In this document: positions 14,127-20,006 of the stretch, piece by piece | Position numbering within the stretch: position 1 is the stretch's first letter | Layout: every line of letters starts with the position of its first letter | From: an uncultured Actinoplanes sp. | GTDB lineage: Bacteria > Actinomycetota > Actinomycetes > Mycobacteriales > Micromonosporaceae | Direction of reading: 5' to 3' | NCBI GenBank assembly: GCA_934667465.1 | Contig: CAKUMG010000013.1 | Location: forward strand, 1 to 21,022 | Length of the DNA: 21,022 nucleotides | Position numbers and translations under genes: made by a program | The notes under the pieces: generated by a model | Database searches by the model: none | What the model was told of the DNA's origin: nothing | What the model saw: only the letters and a program-made list of their open reading frames with translations

Positions 14127-14750
14127 TTGCTCGACCCCTCCGTCACGACCACCGCCGCCGCGGCCGCCGCGTACATCTTCCTGCGCGCCACGCACGCGCT
14201 CGGCGACCATCCAATCCAGTCCGACTGGGCGGCGCTGCACAAGCCGCAGCCCGACGACGAGCAGCTCGCCGCGGGCGCCCACCCGTGGACCGGCTGGGCG
14301 GCCTGCGCCCAGCACGTCGCCACCTATGGCCTGACCCAGGCCGTGGGGCTGCTGCTCGCCCTGGCCTTGAGCCCGTTGTCCGCGGCCGGCGCCGCCGCGG
14401 CGCTGGCCATCAGCCTGAGCACGCACGCGGTCATCGACCGCCGCTGGTTGGTGCGCGCGCTGATCCGCATACGGCACAAGCAGGCGTGGGCGGAAGGGCC
14501 GTACCTGATCGACCAGGCCCTGCACCACGGCTGCATCGCGCTGGCCGCGGCCGCCGCCGGGCTGGTCACCGCGGCCGGTCCCGGCGTCACCGCCACGGTC
14601 GCCGCCGGCGGCATCGGCGCGGCCTGCCTGCTGCTGGTCATCGCCGGTCTGCTCGCTGAGAAGGTGCGGGCCCGGCGGCTGACGGCCGACCACCACGTCG
14701 GCGTGCAGCCGGACGCCCTGGTCGCCGCGGGCGAGGGGACGCTGCGGTGA
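14127..14750 (+). CDS. DUF3307-like multi-span membrane protein
   Basis: The 207-residue protein has about four hydrophobic segments. It carries the spaced polar residues expected of DUF3307 membrane proteins: HALGDHPIQSDW near the N-terminus, then a His in a helix (AQHVATYGLTQAV), then THAVIDRRW, then LIDQALHH. The function of that family is not known. I prefer TTG 14127, which has GGTAGGGAG at 14111-14119. An in-frame ATG at 14088 would give 220 residues but lacks a clear ribosome site. The TGA overlaps the GTG of the next gene (GTGA, 14747-14750), so the two are coupled. A small membrane protein behind a GntR repressor recalls the spread (spd) genes of actinomycete conjugative plasmids, but this is an analogy of layout only. 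Confidence 0.65.
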   Translation: MLDPSVTTTAAAAAAYIFLRATHALGDHPIQSDWAALHKPQPDDEQLAAGAHPWTGWAACAQHVATYGLTQAVGLLLALALSPLSAAGAAAALAISLSTHAVIDRRWLVRALIRIRHKQAWAEGPYLIDQALHHGCIALAAAAAGLVTAAGPGVTATVAAGGIGAACLLLVIAGLLAEKVRARRLTADHHVGVQPDALVAAGEGTLR

Positions 14751-14899
14751 CGTGCTTCATCTGCGGCCGGCCCGCCACCCGCCGGGTGATCGTGTCGAAG
14801 ACCGACGGCGAGGCGCTGCGCTACGTGTGCTGCCAGGCGTGCGAGCCCACCCACGTCCCCCAGGGCGACATCGTCCTGATCCGCACCGAGTCCCTCTGA
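14747..14899 (+). CDS. 50-residue zinc-ribbon protein
   Basis: The GTG at 14747 overlaps the stop of the membrane-protein gene. The product carries Cys3-x-x-Cys6 and Cys29-x-x-Cys32 (with an extra Cys28), separated by 22 residues, the spacing of a small zinc ribbon. The middle is a beta-like stretch (RRVIVSKTDGEALRYV) and the tail is another (DIVLIRTESL). Codon bias is strong and consistent. The function is unknown; tight coupling suggests it works with the membrane protein or is made in fixed ratio with it. A hairpin at 14952 follows. Confidence 0.7.
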   Translation: MTCFICGRPATRRVIVSKTDGEALRYVCCQACEPTHVPQGDIVLIRTESL

Positions 14900-14951
14900 A
14901 CGCCCGACGGCACCTCGGGAACGTGGCCGTCCGCTCAGCATTTCCGTCATC

Positions 14952-14978
14952 CCCCGGTCCTTCGCTGCAGGACCGGGG
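14952..14978 (+). terminator. Hairpin between the zinc-ribbon gene and the next gene
   Basis: A perfect 9-bp stem CCCCGGTCC (14952-14960) / GGACCGGGG (14970-14978) has a 9-base loop. It lies 52 bases after the stop and 29 bases before the next ATG. It may end the upstream message or act as a leader hairpin for the next gene. Confidence 0.5.
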
Positions 14979-15007
14979 CCCGTTCCACCCGACAGGAGTA
15001 GACGATC

Positions 15008-15442
15008 ATGAGAGCACGTAAGGACGCGGTGTCGGAGATGGCGCAGGGCACGCCGCTGTACGCGGTGGTGCATGAGCAGAGCATCGTGTGGCAGGTCAGT
15101 GGCTGGCGTGGTGACCGGCCGCTGCTGGTGCCGCTGGGCCGCTACCGGCTCGCCGGCTACTCCGAGCAGAGCACCGAGATGGTGCCGCTGCCGGCCACCG
15201 AGCGGTACTGCCCGGAGCCGGGCGTGGCGGTCACCTTCGCCGAGCGGCGCAACGACGAGGTACTGATGGCCACGATCAAGCCGTGGCTGCGCACCGAGGA
15301 CGGCCTGGACTTCTACGCCGCGGGCCGGCGGCAGCGCGAGCGCCAGGACGCCCGGCGCCGCGAGGAGACCGACCGGCTCGAGCGCGAGCGCGCCCTGACC
15401 GGCGGCGGGATGCGCTTCTTCTCCGCTCGCCCGGAGGAGTAG
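15008..15442 (+). CDS. 144-residue protein of unknown function
   Basis: ATG 15008 follows AGGAG (14994-14998). The N-terminal 95 residues look like a small beta-rich domain (PLYAVVHEQSIVWQVSGW, LLVPLGRYRLAGY, then MATIKPWL). A highly charged helix with many Arg/Glu residues runs through about residues 105-132 (RRQRERQDARRREETDRLER). No signal peptide, membrane segment or known domain is seen. The end of the gene carries GGAGGAG, which serves as ribosome site for the frame that follows, so the two were probably coupled. Confidence 0.7.
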   Translation: MRARKDAVSEMAQGTPLYAVVHEQSIVWQVSGWRGDRPLLVPLGRYRLAGYSEQSTEMVPLPATERYCPEPGVAVTFAERRNDEVLMATIKPWLRTEDGLDFYAAGRRQRERQDARRREETDRLERERALTGGGMRFFSARPEE

Positions 15443-15447
15443 CCCCC

Positions 15448-15635
15448 GTGCCGCCGTACGGCGAGGGCTCACCGATGAGGAACTGGCCGAGCTGCAGGCC
15501 GCGTACGCCGCCATCGACGACGACGCGACCTACGAGGTGACCACGGCGAAAGGCACGAAGCTCACCGTCAGCGGGATCCACTCGGCCAAGGTCGTGGCCG
15601 GCGCCGGCGGCGAGTACCGCAAGGTCGAGCGGTAA
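15448..15635 (+). pseudogene. Small gene with an apparent one-base frameshift
   Basis: GTG 15448 has a strong ribosome site (GGAGGAG, 15433-15439) but its own frame soon loses normal codon use. From about 15471 a different frame reads TDEELAELQAAYAAIDDDAT and then a beta-rich tail (KLTVSGIHSAKVVAGAGGEY), ending at TAA 15633-15635 with good codon bias. That frame has no ATG, GTG or TTG of its own after its previous stop at about 15399. Adding one base near 15465-15470 would join the start to the good frame and give a protein of about 62 residues. It is a decayed gene, an assembly error or a recoded gene. Confidence 0.5.
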
Positions 15636-15654
15636 CAGCACCCCGCACAGACAC

Positions 15655-15694
15655 AAGCCCCGCAGCCTCCCCTGTCTGGGTGGCTGCGGGGCTT
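15655..15694. terminator. Strong bidirectional terminator
   Basis: A perfect 13-bp stem AAGCCCCGCAGCC (15655-15667) / GGCTGCGGGGCTT (15682-15694) encloses a 14-base loop. It lies between convergent stops at 15635 and 15715, with T-rich sequence shortly downstream on the plus strand. Confidence 0.85.
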
Positions 15695-15714
15695 GCGGGC
15701 TTTACCCCGGGGCG

Positions 15715-16023
15715 TCAGGACCCGGACGCCGGCATGGCCGGCAGGGTGACTTCCGGGTATCCCCCGCCCTGCGCGGTCTGCGCCTTGACCAGCGACGCCA
15801 CCACGGGGGTGACGCCTTCGCGGTCGCGCAGCGCCACCATCGCGGCGCCCATCATGGCCTGGCTGATCTCGGAGTTGAGGCCGAAGTCCCCGTCGGGCAC
15901 GTACGGGTCGACCGGCTGGCCCTCGGTGTCCACCACGCTGCTGACCCCGGCCGCTCGCACGGCGACTGGGTCGGTCACCTGCACCTCGACGGAGATCAGG
16001 AACCGCATCATCTCGTTGTTCAT
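15715..16023 (-). CDS. 102-residue protein of unknown function, last gene of a minus-strand operon
   Basis: The likely start is ATG 16023 (MNNEMMRFLISVEVQV). A TTG at 16053 and a second ATG pair a few codons in are alternatives, and none has a clear ribosome site. The protein begins with a beta strand (RFLISVEVQV). An acidic loop follows, then a helix (NSEISQAMMGAAMVALRDRE), then VTPVVASLVKAQ. It has no membrane segment or Cys pairs. It lies 45 bases after the 16069-16341 gene on the same strand, so it is probably co-transcribed. No family is recognised. Confidence 0.65.
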   Translation of the reverse strand: MNNEMMRFLISVEVQVTDPVAVRAAGVSSVVDTEGQPVDPYVPDGDFGLNSEISQAMMGAAMVALRDREGVTPVVASLVKAQTAQGGGYPEVTLPAMPASGS

Positions 16024-16068
16024 GGTGCAGATGATGACGTACCGGTACGACAATCTCGGGGCGTGCCG

Positions 16069-16341
16069 TTACGGCCCGGCCGGAGTCTGGGCTCGGGCGC
16101 GGTGGTGGGCGGCGGTGGCCAGCAGCAGGACGTCGCCGCCGGCGGTGCGGGCGGCCGCAGTCGCGGCGCGCAGGGCGGTGAACTCCTCGTTGTTGAGGTC
16201 GGCCTGGATCCGTTCGTGGCGGAACAGCTCGGCCAGCTCGTCGGCGTGCTGTTGCAGCTGCTCGCCGAGCCAGGCCAGCCGCGACAGGTGCGGCGAGGTC
16301 GGGTCCTGCGAGTTCAGCAGGCCGGGGTCGGGGTCGGTCAT
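16069..16341 (-). CDS. 90-residue helical protein of unknown function
   Basis: ATG 16341 follows AGGGAG at 8 bases. The product is almost entirely helical and acidic to neutral, with a long amphipathic stretch (LGEQLQQHADELAELFRHER) and then NNEEFTALRAATAAARTAGG. This suggests a helical hairpin or coiled-coil dimer. The gene lies 25 bases after the 16367-17566 gene, so the two are very likely one operon. No domain is recognised. Confidence 0.7.
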   Translation of the reverse strand: MTDPDPGLLNSQDPTSPHLSRLAWLGEQLQQHADELAELFRHERIQADLNNEEFTALRAATAAARTAGGDVLLLATAAHHRARAQTPAGP

Positions 16342-16366
16342 GGAAGGCTCCCTGGAGGTTGGTGGG

Positions 16367-17566
16367 TCAGTGCTCGCCGCGGCGGCGGGCGGCGCGGGCG
16401 AACGCGCGCAGCTTGCCGGCGAGCTCGCGGGCGCTGTCGGGGGTGTGCCGGGCGGCGTACTGGCGGTTGTCTTCCTCGTCCGGCGAGTCGACGCTCTGGA
16501 CCGCGGTCACCACCACCTGCATCGTGCCGGTGGTGTCGGGTTCCATGTCCAGCCACACGGTGCCGTCCTCGCCGCCGGCGGCGGCCGCGGCGTGGGCCCG
16601 CACGGCGTGGCGGGTCTGCGGGGCGCTCAGGGTCGGGTCCGCCTCGCTGAGCAGTTTCAGCAGCTCGGCCGTGGTGAGCGGGAAGTCCTCCTGGTCGCCG
16701 ACGGTGATGCGGTCGCGGCCGGCCGCGCGGTTCTCGGCCAGCAGCAGCTCGACGCGCTGGCGGGCTCGGGTGTGTTTGGTCGGTGCGGGCGGCCGGTATC
16801 CCGACTCGGCCATCGCGGCCAGCTCCTCCAGGCGCTTGGCGGCGGTCTCGGCCTCGCCCGGGTCCAGCTGCGGGGCGCAGTAGAGGCTGCCGTCGTCCTC
16901 GGTGCCGGTCACGGGGTTGTAGCCGTTTTTCGGCGTGGCGACCGAGACGAACGCGCCGGCCTGGGCGCCGGGCTCGGGCGGGTACTCCATCAGGGCGAGG
17001 TCCGTGGGCACCGGCCCGATGCCGGTCACCCGGTCGGTGGCGTAGCAGCTCTCCTCGTCGGCGTAGCCCAGCACGTCCTCGACCTTGATCCATTTGCCGT
17101 CCGCAGCGCGGGGCTGGTCGGGGTCATAGCGCCCGGAACGCTGCGCCGGAACGACCACAGTGGCGGGCCCCGGACCATCAGCGCCCGGGCCGGCGGCGGG
17201 CAGCTCGGTGCGCCGCACGTTCATGCTCGCCTCCGGCAAGGTCATCATGTTGTCAGCCTCGCTCTGATCGCTGCTGGCGGCCGCCTGGTAGTAGCGGGCC
17301 GCGAGGATCTCCCGCGCCGCCTCGGCCTCGGCTTCTCGCGCCGCCGCGGCATGCTCGTGGGCCACACTCGGATCCCGGATCGATTGCGCGGCCATCCGGT
17401 GGTTCTGTGCTGACTCCTGGTTGGCCCGCGCGTCGCGCCGGTACAGCTCCGCGGCGTCCAGACAGGCTCCCGCCCGGGCCTGCAGGGTCGTGGCTTTCTC
17501 GATCAGCCCGGCGTAGCGGTTCGCCACCCGCAACGCGTCCTGGTCAGCGGTGGTTGGGGTGTTCAT
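16367..17566 (-). CDS. 399-residue protein of unknown function with an N-terminal coiled coil
   Basis: ATG 17566 follows GGAGG at 8 bases. Residues 5-110 are an Ala/Glu-rich helical region (AHEHAAAAREAEAEAAREIL), probably a coiled coil. A linker leads to YDPDQPRAADGKW and a globular middle part with several Tyr, Cys and Gly (EESCYATDRVTG). The C-terminal third has a helical part (LTTAELLKLLSEADPTL), a strand-rich part (GTVWLDMEPDTTGTMQVVVT) and a final basic helix (ARELAGKLRAFARAARR). There is no signal peptide or membrane segment. It is the first gene of a three-gene minus-strand operon whose 5' region carries a LexA-like box at 17663-17678. The function is unknown. Confidence 0.75.
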   Translation of the reverse strand: MNTPTTADQDALRVANRYAGLIEKATTLQARAGACLDAAELYRRDARANQESAQNHRMAAQSIRDPSVAHEHAAAAREAEAEAAREILAARYYQAAASSDQSEADNMMTLPEASMNVRRTELPAAGPGADGPGPATVVVPAQRSGRYDPDQPRAADGKWIKVEDVLGYADEESCYATDRVTGIGPVPTDLALMEYPPEPGAQAGAFVSVATPKNGYNPVTGTEDDGSLYCAPQLDPGEAETAAKRLEELAAMAESGYRPPAPTKHTRARQRVELLLAENRAAGRDRITVGDQEDFPLTTAELLKLLSEADPTLSAPQTRHAVRAHAAAAAGGEDGTVWLDMEPDTTGTMQVVVTAVQSVDSPDEEDNRQYAARHTPDSARELAGKLRAFARAARRRGEH

Positions 17567-17662
17567 CTGTGGGCCTCCATGAAGAGTCGGCTACAGGTCC
17601 CAGTGCTGGGCGAAACGGCGCGTCGACCCGGTCATGATGTCGGCGGCAACCTCTTCGGCGTG

Positions 17663-17678
17663 TCGTACACATGTTCGA
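17663..17678 (-). promoter_or_regulatory. Candidate SOS (LexA) box upstream of the three-gene operon
   Basis: On the minus strand this reads TCGAACATGTGTACGA, one base from a perfect TCGAAC-N4-GTTCGA palindrome. It is the better of the two copies in the window. It lies 97 bases upstream of the operon start at 17566 and one base after the YfbU-like gene ends. Confidence 0.55.
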
Positions 17679-17679
17679 T

Positions 17680-18411
17680 TCACCGAAGGTATGCTGCCGT
17701 TCCCACCTGCCGTAAGTCCTCGGCGCTGAACCGGTAGTCCTCGATGCCGAGGAAGCCGGAGCTGCCCTTCTTGCGCTCTAGGACTTCCCGGTACGCCTGC
17801 AGCACGCGCTGGTAGAGCCCGAGCATCGCCATGTGCGAGTTGCCGTGCTCGTGCTTGCCGTCGAAGTGGCTCTTCAGGTAGTCGTAGCGGTCGGTGGCGA
17901 TCAGATGCTTGGCGTAGCTGAGCAGCCGGGTTTCGCGGGAGTCGCTCATGTCGAAGCCGGCGAACGTCACCGCGTGCCGGATGTCGGCGCCGAGCTCGTC
18001 CTGCACGCTCTGACTCAGCTTGCCCAGGCTGCTCTGCAGGACGACGAACATCTCCAGGATGTCGTGCACAAGGGTGCACTCGGCCAGCGAGAGTTCGGGC
18101 TCGAGCGCGCCGAACTCGTAGGCGTACTCGTCGGTGAAGCCGCGCTCCAGCGCGTCGATCTGGCGCTTGTGCTCGCCGGTGTCCCCGTCCTGGTCGAGCC
18201 GGTCGAGGATGCCGTGCAGCAACGCCAGGGTCCGCCGATCGACCATGCTCATGCTCCGCGGCGACTGCTCGCTCGCGAGTTCTCGGCGCGTACCCAACAG
18301 GTCGGCGATCGCCCCCCGCAGAAGCTCGCTCACCGAGGTCTGGCGCGTGCGCGCCAACTGCTCGAGGTCGTCGCGGGTGTGGTCCTCCACCCGCAGCGTG
18401 ATCGTTGCCAT
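17680..18411 (-). CDS. YfbU-family protein with N-terminal ribbon-helix-helix DNA-binding domain
   Basis: The protein has about 243 residues. Residues 2-45 form a ribbon-helix-helix fold (MATITLRVEDHTRDDLEQLA, then TSVSELLRGAIADLL), the DNA-binding unit of CopG/Arc-type repressors. Residues about 60-230 match the YfbU family: the long helix RTLALLHGILDRLD, IDALERGFTDEYAYEFGAL, CTLVHDILEMFVVLQ, VTFAGFDMSDSRETRLLSYA and the C-terminal SAEDLRQVG. E. coli YfbU has been linked to the death pathway downstream of MazEF, but its biochemistry is unclear. The start is one of two tandem ATGs (18414 or 18411); GGAGGA directly precedes the first, so I favour the second. The gene is divergent from a MazF-like toxin-antitoxin pair. 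A perfect palindrome 27 bases upstream is its likely operator. Confidence 0.8.
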   Translation of the reverse strand: MATITLRVEDHTRDDLEQLARTRQTSVSELLRGAIADLLGTRRELASEQSPRSMSMVDRRTLALLHGILDRLDQDGDTGEHKRQIDALERGFTDEYAYEFGALEPELSLAECTLVHDILEMFVVLQSSLGKLSQSVQDELGADIRHAVTFAGFDMSDSRETRLLSYAKHLIATDRYDYLKSHFDGKHEHGNSHMAMLGLYQRVLQAYREVLERKKGSSGFLGIEDYRFSAEDLRQVGTAAYLR

Positions 18412-18437
18412 CATTCCTCCGCAATACAGTAGTTCGG

Positions 18438-18456
18438 TTGTAATACCGTATTACAA
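18438..18456. promoter_or_regulatory. Operator-like palindrome upstream of the YfbU-family gene
   Basis: TTGTAATACCGTATTACAA is a perfect inverted repeat with 9-base arms around one central base. It is strikingly A/T-rich for this DNA. It lies 24-27 bases before the YfbU-family start, overlapping where its promoter should be. A ribbon-helix-helix protein binding its own promoter would be expected here. Confidence 0.65.
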
Positions 18457-18515
18457 GAGCACGGGAAAGGGAAGCATGGGAATGCCTGCCCTCTGAGGTG
18501 GGGTTACGTAGATCA

Positions 18516-18535
18516 GTACGGCCTTATTGCCGTAC
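18516..18535. promoter_or_regulatory. Operator-like inverted repeat upstream of the antitoxin gene
   Basis: GTACGGC-CTTATT-GCCGTAC is a perfect inverted repeat with 7-base arms and 6-base spacing. It ends 10 bases before the antitoxin ATG. Its right end also forms the 8-bp palindrome CCGTACGG (18530-18537). Type II antitoxins usually repress their own operon from such sites. Confidence 0.6.
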
Positions 18536-18545
18536 GGTGAGGGGT

Positions 18546-18773
18546 ATGGCCGAGAAGCTGACTGTGCTGGTCTCCACCAAGCCGCTGATCGCCGAACGCG
18601 CCGCCGCGGCCGGCGTGTCGATGGGCGACTACCTCGATTCGCTCGTCCGCGAGGATGACCTACGCGCACGGCTCCAAGCCGACGCAGAGACGATGGCGTC
18701 GGCCGACTTCGACTCCCCCGAGCGGGCCACCCGGTCCGCCGCGGTGATCGCTGCCCTGCGTGCCGCCCGGTGA
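18546..18773 (+). CDS. Antitoxin of a type II toxin-antitoxin pair
   Basis: The 75-residue protein starts at ATG 18546, with GGTGAGGGG just before it. The N-terminal half looks like a ribbon-helix-helix: strand KLTVLVST, helix PLIAERAAAAG, then SMGDYLDSLVREDDLRARL. The C-terminal half is acidic and probably disordered until it binds toxin (ADFDSPERATRSAAVIAALR). This is the usual order for antitoxins. Its stop overlaps the GTG start of the toxin gene (GTGA, 18770-18773). An inverted repeat lies directly upstream. The precise antitoxin family was not identified. Confidence 0.7.
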   Translation: MAEKLTVLVSTKPLIAERAAAAGVSMGDYLDSLVREDDLRARLQADAETMASADFDSPERATRSAAVIAALRAAR

Positions 18774-19114
18774 GCATTGAACCCCAGTGCGGCGAGGTAT
18801 GGCTGCTCGACGAAGCCAGCGTCCTGCCCGGCGGCATGCTCGCCCTGGTCGTCTCCGGGCCGGCCTACAACGCGGCCCGCCCACGGCGCATGGTCGTCGA
18901 AGTCGTCACCGAAGCCCTCCCCGCCGCCGGCGCTCTACTCGCTCCGCTGCCCCACCGCCTGGCCCAGCTCGGCGTCGCCATCATCGGCGAACCCATGACC
19001 GTGCCGCTGGGCTGGTTCCCCCGCGGCGACAGCGAGCCAATCGCCACGCTGACCGCCGACGAGATCGATCCGATCACCGACGCCCTCCGCGCTCTCATCG
19101 GTCGCCGTCCTTAG
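18770..19114 (+). CDS. MazF/PemK-like toxin
   Basis: The 114-residue protein begins at GTG 18770. The start CGEVWLLDEASVLPGGMLALVVSG followed by AYN matches the first strands of the MazF/CcdB fold, where G-(D/E)-V-W and the 'VVSxxxYN' stretch are conserved. MazF-type members are sequence-specific mRNA endonucleases; others in this fold poison gyrase. The middle is less typical and more Ala/Pro-rich, and the catalytic residues cannot be confirmed by eye. It is coupled to the antitoxin gene and located beside the partition genes, consistent with a plasmid-stabilising addiction module. Confidence 0.65.
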   Translation: MSIEPQCGEVWLLDEASVLPGGMLALVVSGPAYNAARPRRMVVEVVTEALPAAGALLAPLPHRLAQLGVAIIGEPMTVPLGWFPRGDSEPIATLTADEIDPITDALRALIGRRP

Positions 19115-19139
19115 AGCCGGACTGCCGTACCGCGCTGCT

Positions 19140-19189
19140 GTGAAGGCTGGCTAGCTTTTTGCCGCGGCAAAAAGCTAGCCAGCCTTCAC
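19140..19189. promoter_or_regulatory. Perfect 50-bp palindrome, candidate parS site
   Basis: All 25 bases on each side of 19164/19165 are complementary with no loop. The centre is TTTTTGCCGCGGCAAAAA and the outer arms are GTGAAGGCTGGCTAGC. The core TTTTGCCGCGGCAAAA recurs at 21006-21021, beyond parB. It sits between the toxin stop (19114) and parA. A ParB-binding centromere is the leading idea. A terminator for the toxin gene or a site for another DNA-processing enzyme are alternatives. Confidence 0.7.
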
Positions 19190-19289
19190 CAACTTCACGA
19201 ACATGCGCCGCCATACCGTGGCGGGCTTGAACCCATAACCCAGATGCCACGATGCTGGCCGTAACTCAATCGCAGAGGAGTAGGACCTC

Positions 19290-20006
19290 GTGACCGCGAC
19301 CCCGCCCAGAGAACCGAGCACACCGCCTGAGGCAGACCCCACCGAGCTCATTGGCGACGAACCGTTGATGATCACGGTCGGCGGCCTCAAGGGCGGAATC
19401 GGTAAGAGCACTACGAGCGTCTTCCTCGCCACTGCGATCGCCCGCCGTCGGCTCAAGAAAATGGCCACCTCGCTGAAGCCACTTCTGGTCGACGCGGACC
19501 CCCAGTCCCAGACGACCTATGACTGGGCGCAGATCTCCGTGTCTCGCGATTACACGCTGCCTTGGCAGTGTCTCCCCTGGGCTACTGATGACCTTCCGGC
19601 CAAGGTCCGCGGCATGCAGGAGCTGTGCAGTGATGTCGTCATCGACGTCGGTGGTGAGACCTCGAAGATGTTCCGCGCCGCAGTATCCGTCTGTCCCGAG
19701 CTGATCATCCCTGTCCGGCCGAACCTGATCGAGCTGCGCCGTATCCCCGCCACGATCGAAGCCGCCCGCGAGGTGGAAAACCTCACGGGCACCAAGGTCT
19801 ACCCCCGGGTTCTGCTCGTGAGTGTGGATACCCGGGCCGGTGACGCTGATGTCGCCCGCGAGTTCCTTGCCAAGAACAACGTGCCCGTCATGAAGGCCCA
19901 TGTCCGCCAGGGCGTGCTGTACCCCCGCACATTCGGCCACGTCCCCGACGAACTTGGCGACTACGACACCGTCCTCAACGAGATCAATGAGGAGGTGGCC
20001 GCATGA
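19290..20006 (+). CDS. parA: ParA partition ATPase
   Basis: The 238-residue protein has the deviant Walker A motif KGGIGKST at residues 34-41 with the signature first Lys. LLVDADPQSQTT follows at 65-76 (Walker A'), then the Walker B-like VVIDVGGE from residue 116. It is a small type Ib-sized ParA with a short, Pro-rich, probably disordered N-terminus rather than a DNA-binding domain. ParA proteins bind DNA as ATP dimers and move ParB-bound plasmids apart. The start is GTG 19290, with GAGGAG at 19275-19280. A weak promoter (TTGAAC at 19227-19232, GATGCT at 19251-19256) lies between the 50-bp palindrome and the gene. The stop overlaps the parB start (ATGA). Confidence 0.9.
   Translation: MTATPPREPSTPPEADPTELIGDEPLMITVGGLKGGIGKSTTSVFLATAIARRRLKKMATSLKPLLVDADPQSQTTYDWAQISVSRDYTLPWQCLPWATDDLPAKVRGMQELCSDVVIDVGGETSKMFRAAVSVCPELIIPVRPNLIELRRIPATIEAAREVENLTGTKVYPRVLLVSVDTRAGDADVAREFLAKNNVPVMKAHVRQGVLYPRTFGHVPDELGDYDTVLNEINEEVAA

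Noticed and set aside
17591..17679. A short minus-strand reading ending in TGSTRRFAQHWDL with good codons.
   Set aside because: It has no start codon or ribosome site apart from an ATG 14 codons before the stop. It may be a remnant, but it cannot be called a gene.
19199..19209. GAACATG near parA as a third LexA-like site.
   Set aside because: Only one half-site matches; the other half shows no palindromic partner.
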